From: Nemophila menziesii
Lineage: Eukaryota > Streptophyta > Magnoliopsida > Boraginales > Hydrophyllaceae
Length of the DNA: 64,000 bases
Assembly: GCA_029959085.1 (NCBI GenBank)
Contig: JARWIR010000245.1
Span: forward strand, 1-64,000
Direction of reading: 5' to 3'
This document shows positions 63,201 to 64,000 of the stretch, in pieces (the first letter of the stretch is position 1; every line of letters begins with the position of its first letter). The position numbers were made by a program, and so were the translations under genes. Below the pieces are notes generated by a model. That model was not told where the DNA came from. It made no database searches and worked only from the letters and a program-made list of their open reading frames with translations.

Positions 63201-64000
63201 ACTATACTGCCTCGTCTGCCCTAATAGGACAACACATATAACATAATGAAAAAACAAAAAAAAAGATAAAATTGTAACAAACTCGTAAAAAATATAGGAC
63301 TTAAATATTATATTTGCAAAATTAGAGACTAATTCCAAGAAAAAATTCAAATGTTAAGTTTGAAGAGTATTAACAATTCAATTATCATATTTTTTTATTC
63401 CTAAAATATCAAGGACTATAACATGTTCATAGAAATATATTGCAAATTCTTTTTTAATTTTTATGTGAATTTTTTTGCATACTAAATAGACTGATAACTA
63501 AGAATACCCAACTAAAATTTTCAATATAAATAATTCTAATAAATAAAAAATGACATGTTTCCAATAAAGTTCAAGTAATGAGTTTTCCAAACTAGGAGAA
63601 AATATATTTAAAAATAAAAAAACATAATCAATCAAATTTACAAATAACAATAATACTTTTCTTCCTATCCATTAGAAATATCTAAAATAATGAAAAAGAG
63701 TATATCCATTATAAAGGAGAAATAATAAGCTATTTACAAGACAATAAAAAAAAGAATTGAACATTAACCTGTGAAAGAATTTTCAATTGAAATGGAATGA
63801 TCAATCTAAAACAAAACAACACTTAAAGATAATCATTACAAAAGGATGACACTATATATCAAATTTAAGTACAATTTACTAGTGTGATGTGTAAAGTATA
63901 GATAAGAAATAGTTGGGGTTAGAGTTTGATATAATAAATAGTTGTGTTATGTGTTATGTACAATTAAAGATATAATACTTATACCGATACTCGTATAAGT
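60135..64000. repeat. Array unit 13 (partial, 3,866 nt in window)
   Basis: The left ~830 bases match unit 12, with the same T6 scar at 60351-60356. After that it resembles unit 3, sharing the deletion next to CAGAGTACT (60986). Subfamily B with intact telo-box and TATA. A further ~150-nt deletion lies near 61508, and the TA tract has lost its right flank (62173-62184). It is still repeat sequence at the window edge. No gene seen from 61170 onward. Confidence 0.95.
61021..61165 (-). promoter_or_regulatory. Promoter-like module, unit 13
   Basis: Subfamily B. Distal site II pair (ends 61165), TATA 61065-61058 and telo-box 61029-61021. TATAAATAA is deleted, as in unit 3. Confidence 0.45.

Larger units (their letters stand above)
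1927..64000. repeat. Macrosatellite array: 13 head-to-tail copies of a ~4.8-kb monomer
   Basis: The landmark ATGGATGAACTTGATGTGA recurs at 1945, 6773, 12244, 17003, 21833, 26692, 31530, 36363, 41195, 50599, 55432 and 60152; in unit 10 it is deleted. Spacing is about 4.72-4.86 kb, except 5,471 nt where unit 2 has an internal 640-bp duplication. All copies have the same orientation and are very similar throughout, differing by scattered substitutions and indels. No other sequence interrupts the array. It begins abruptly at 1927 within GGTTTGGCT and continues past the right edge. The monomer contains a broken OXS3-like exon and a promoter-like module on the minus strand, but no intact gene. Confidence 0.97.

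Noticed and set aside
1927..64000. rDNA intergenic spacer, tandem tRNA genes or a CRISPR-like array
   Set aside because: No rRNA or tRNA-like segment is visible. Units are 4.8 kb without short repeat-spacer structure, and the sequence has eukaryotic plant features.

Overview
This window looks like nuclear DNA of a dicot plant, very AT-rich. The evidence is a plant L1-type LINE at the left edge (DUF4283 plus CCHC zinc-knuckle ORF1, then an endonuclease ORF2), plant promoter motifs (AAACCCTAG telo-box, TGGGCC site II elements, CACGTG G-box), and a recognisable fragment of the plant OXIDATIVE STRESS 3 (OXS3) family. I see no intact protein-coding host gene and no rRNA or tRNA gene.

Layout. Bases 1-1926 are the 5' part of a LINE on the minus strand. 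ORF1 (245-1624) has one in-frame TAA at 983-985. ORF2 begins at 244, directly after the ORF1 stop, and leaves the window. From 1927 to 64000 everything is one head-to-tail array of a roughly 4.8-kb monomer: 12 complete or nearly complete units and a partial 13th that runs off the right edge. Starts (first base of the GGTTTG boundary motif) are 1927, 6755, 12227, 16985, 21815, 26674, 31512, 36345, 41177, about 45863, 50581, 55415 and 60135.

Each monomer, read on the minus strand, carries a promoter-like module (site II, TATA, telo-box, second TATA), about 0.7 kb of possible intron, and then a broken OXS3-like exon that spans the unit boundary I use. The rest is AT-rich non-coding sequence with a (TA)n tract of 11-55 nt, a conserved G-box and a second, diverged copy of the leader region. 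The stop codons and frameshift in the OXS3-like piece are shared by the copies, so it was already dead before amplification. Nothing supports an expressed protein; a repeat-derived non-coding RNA is only a possibility.

The array records its own growth. Units 4-5 were duplicated as a dimer to give units 6-7. A 4.72-kb shift copied unit 11 into unit 12. A 640-bp piece of unit 2 was tandemly duplicated. Units 3 and 13 share a deletion. Two promoter subfamilies are intermixed along the array. The left edge of the array coincides with the 5' end of the LINE, so the array may continue on the far side of that element. Coordinates of duplications and identities were judged by eye; no alignment was run.
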